Positions 39,201-42,200 of a DNA stretch of 64,000 nt are shown one piece after another. Source of the stretch: Hippopus hippopus. Lineage: Eukaryota > Mollusca > Bivalvia > Cardiida > Cardiidae. The stretch lies in contig OX328097.1 in NCBI GenBank assembly GCA_946811185.2, positions 28,853,627-28,917,626 of the forward strand, given 5' to 3'. Below the pieces are notes generated by a model. The model saw only the letters and a list, made by a program, of their open reading frames with translations. It searched no databases and had not been told where the DNA came from. Within the stretch, counting starts at the first letter, position 1. The number at the start of each line of letters is the position of its first letter. The position numbers and the translations under genes were made by a program.

Positions 39201-42200
39201 TTTGTTTTGGATGGGGAAGAAAACATTGTGGGAAAAGGAGAAAATACTGGTGACCAGCATTTTCTCCTTTTCCCACAATGTTTTCAAAAGCCTTCTCCTA
39301 CAGGGTCATCAAAACTCGGGATTGTGTGGTAATGGGTTAAATAATAATTTGCTGTCGAAATCTATCATCCATTTTTTGCCTGGTGATGTGAAAAACAATA
39401 TGACTGAACAAGGATGATAAATTAAATATTTATTTCAGTTTTTTTTTTTCTTTGATACTCCAGAGAATTGCAATAAAGTCATACTTGTATTCTAGAGTCA
39501 TGAAATGATACGAAAATGGAACGAGGAATTTAACACATATTACTCACAAAAATAACAAGTAACAACATGAAAAAAAACAAGCAATTGGATTTTATGGACA
39601 CATTTTAAGAAAATTAAGATTAAGATCAGACTGTATAAAACCTTTAATCTTATGCCATAATTATTTGATATTTTCTGGGATTTTCTGACAAATATTGCGT
39701 AACAATTACCATAAATCTTTTTTATCCTTTTCTGAGAACATGAAATTTCCATTTGATTTATTTAGCTGTCATTACTGAAAGGCATCAACCCTTTACCCCT
39801 TTACCACACAAACCCTGAGAAAGAAAGCTTTTGAAAACATTGTAGGAAAAGGAAAAAATGCTGGTAACCAGCATTTTCTTCTTTTCCTACAATGTTTTCT
39901 TATCTTTTACAGACAAGTCCCATTAATTGTTCGACTTTGACCAAAGCTGTCGATGTACAATAAAACAACATTCATTTATTCATTCTTTACTATGTCCTTT
40001 GGAAATGCTTCCAATTTGGATCTGTCTAAAAAGGTTTAACTCTTTACCACACGACAAAAATGTAGACTTGTCCAAATTGAAAGCATTTGCAGACGACAAT
40101 TTTAATATGGCTCAAATGATGGACATTGTCTTTTATAGGGTAGAAAACACTGTGGGAAAAGGAGAAAATGCTGGTTACCAGCATTTTCTCCTTTTCCTAT
40201 AATGTTTTCAAAAGGCTTCTCTCTCAGGGTCGTTAAAACTCAGGACTGTGTGGTAAAGGGTTAAGAAACAGTCCCACATTTCAGCCCTTTACCAGACAAC
40301 AAAATTTTAGACTAGTCCATATTAAAAGCACTTTGTTTGAAAACATGGTGGGAAAAGGAGAAAATTCTGGTTACTAGCATTTTCTGCTTTTTCAACAATG
40401 TTTTCAAAAGATTTTTTTTCAAAGGTCATTAAAACAGAGGAATGTGTGATAAAGGGTTAATGTCCCTGTGAAGGAAGACTTGAAATCGTTCCGGAAAAAA
40501 GAGAAATACTGGTTACATCATTTTCATCTTTTCCCACAACATCATTTTTTTACTGTTTTGAAGACATGCCAGCCACATTTGTCACCAGCAGATGCTCTCT
40601 TTATAGACAAGTCTAAAATTTTTTCAGGTGGTAGAGAATTTACTCGTTAACTACTTATAATCGAGAATGACATTTTCATTCACTGAATACCTCTTAACTG
40701 CCATAATTTCGTATGTCTTGGCTAGAATATCTCACTAAATATCAGACAGGATATATCCAAGATCAGACTGTATGTTCTTTACAATCTGATCTTGAGCTAC
40801 ATTGGCTGTAAACTCCTTCAAGGTCATGCTGAGAAAATTTTAAGGGATAAGCCTTGGTTCAATTAGTTCCTAACAATTCGGTCATGGCAGCCAGTAGATA
40901 AATTGACACGATACACCCTAACAGAGAGGATCTTTATGTTCCGCAGAGCATCTTATCTGCATAATTACGTCAGATGTGATATATTGGTCTGGCATTGTTA
41001 CCTTATTATCTTATGCAGACTACCCTGATTTAACCCATTAATGCACAGGCTATTTTGATACCTGCCAAAAATAATTACAAATAACTCAAAGGACAAAAAT
41101 TGATAATTTATCCTTTACCATACAACCCTGAGTTTTAACTCCCCCATTGAATAAGGTTGGTGAAAACATTGTTGGTAAAGGAGAAAATGCTGGTAACCAG
41201 CATTTTCTCCTTTATCAACAGTGTTTTCTACTCTTTTTAGACAAACAGCATCAGTTAAATGTCATGTTGAAGTTGTAGTCTACAACCAATGCTTTAAACT
41301 TGGACAAGTTTAATATTTTTGTCCTTTGGTAAAGAGAGAACAGACTTTATTTATATTATTCGATGAAAAAGATGATATTTTTAAACAGCTTGGAAAATGT
41401 TTTGGAAAAGGGGGCACTTGCTTGTTACAATTTCGAAGAATATCAATGGCTGTGTTTCTCACAATGTTTTATAAACCTGCTAGCTGCATGTGTGTTAAAG
41501 ATTGTATTTTAACTAAAAAGCAAGTGAGATATTCGTTAGACACATGACAGCCTCGGATAGGAGAAAATCTGAAGAAAGGGAAATATGCTCACCGGTATTT
41601 TGATGGACGAAAAATGTGAAGCCTGAAGTGGTATTGAATGTAACAAGATATCGCTTCTTTTGTCACAATGTTTTCAAAAGTTGCCTTCTGAGATATAATA
41701 AGTCCTAATTTATTATTATTATAATGTTTCAAAATTTTCTTCAAAAAGAGTACTTGACCATGAAGAAAATAATGCTCAAATGAGGAGGAAAAAAATGATT
41801 AGCTATTTCATTTGCATTCATTACAGTATTTTCAAAACTATATTCTTATCTTGAAGAAAGTGTTAAATAGTTGAATGACCCAAATTAGAGACATGCTGCA
41901 CTTCATCATGTTACTTTATCCAATACCCTTTGATGCTTTGGTATTCCAGAGAATATTTGAAAAACTGTAGAAAAAAATGAAACATTAAGATCTTGATGGG
42001 GGCACAGTCAAATGAAACAATGAAATTAATTCATTGAGAAATTAATCTCTTTTTTTCTCTATTTTTCATGAAGTTAAGTCAATGAATCAGATATGTTCAA
42101 TTCAGAGGAAAGGGAGGAGATGCTGTTACAGATAAGACAATTACTCTAGAAAATTTAATCTTTAGATTTTATGCTATCAAAAAACAGATAATCCGCAACC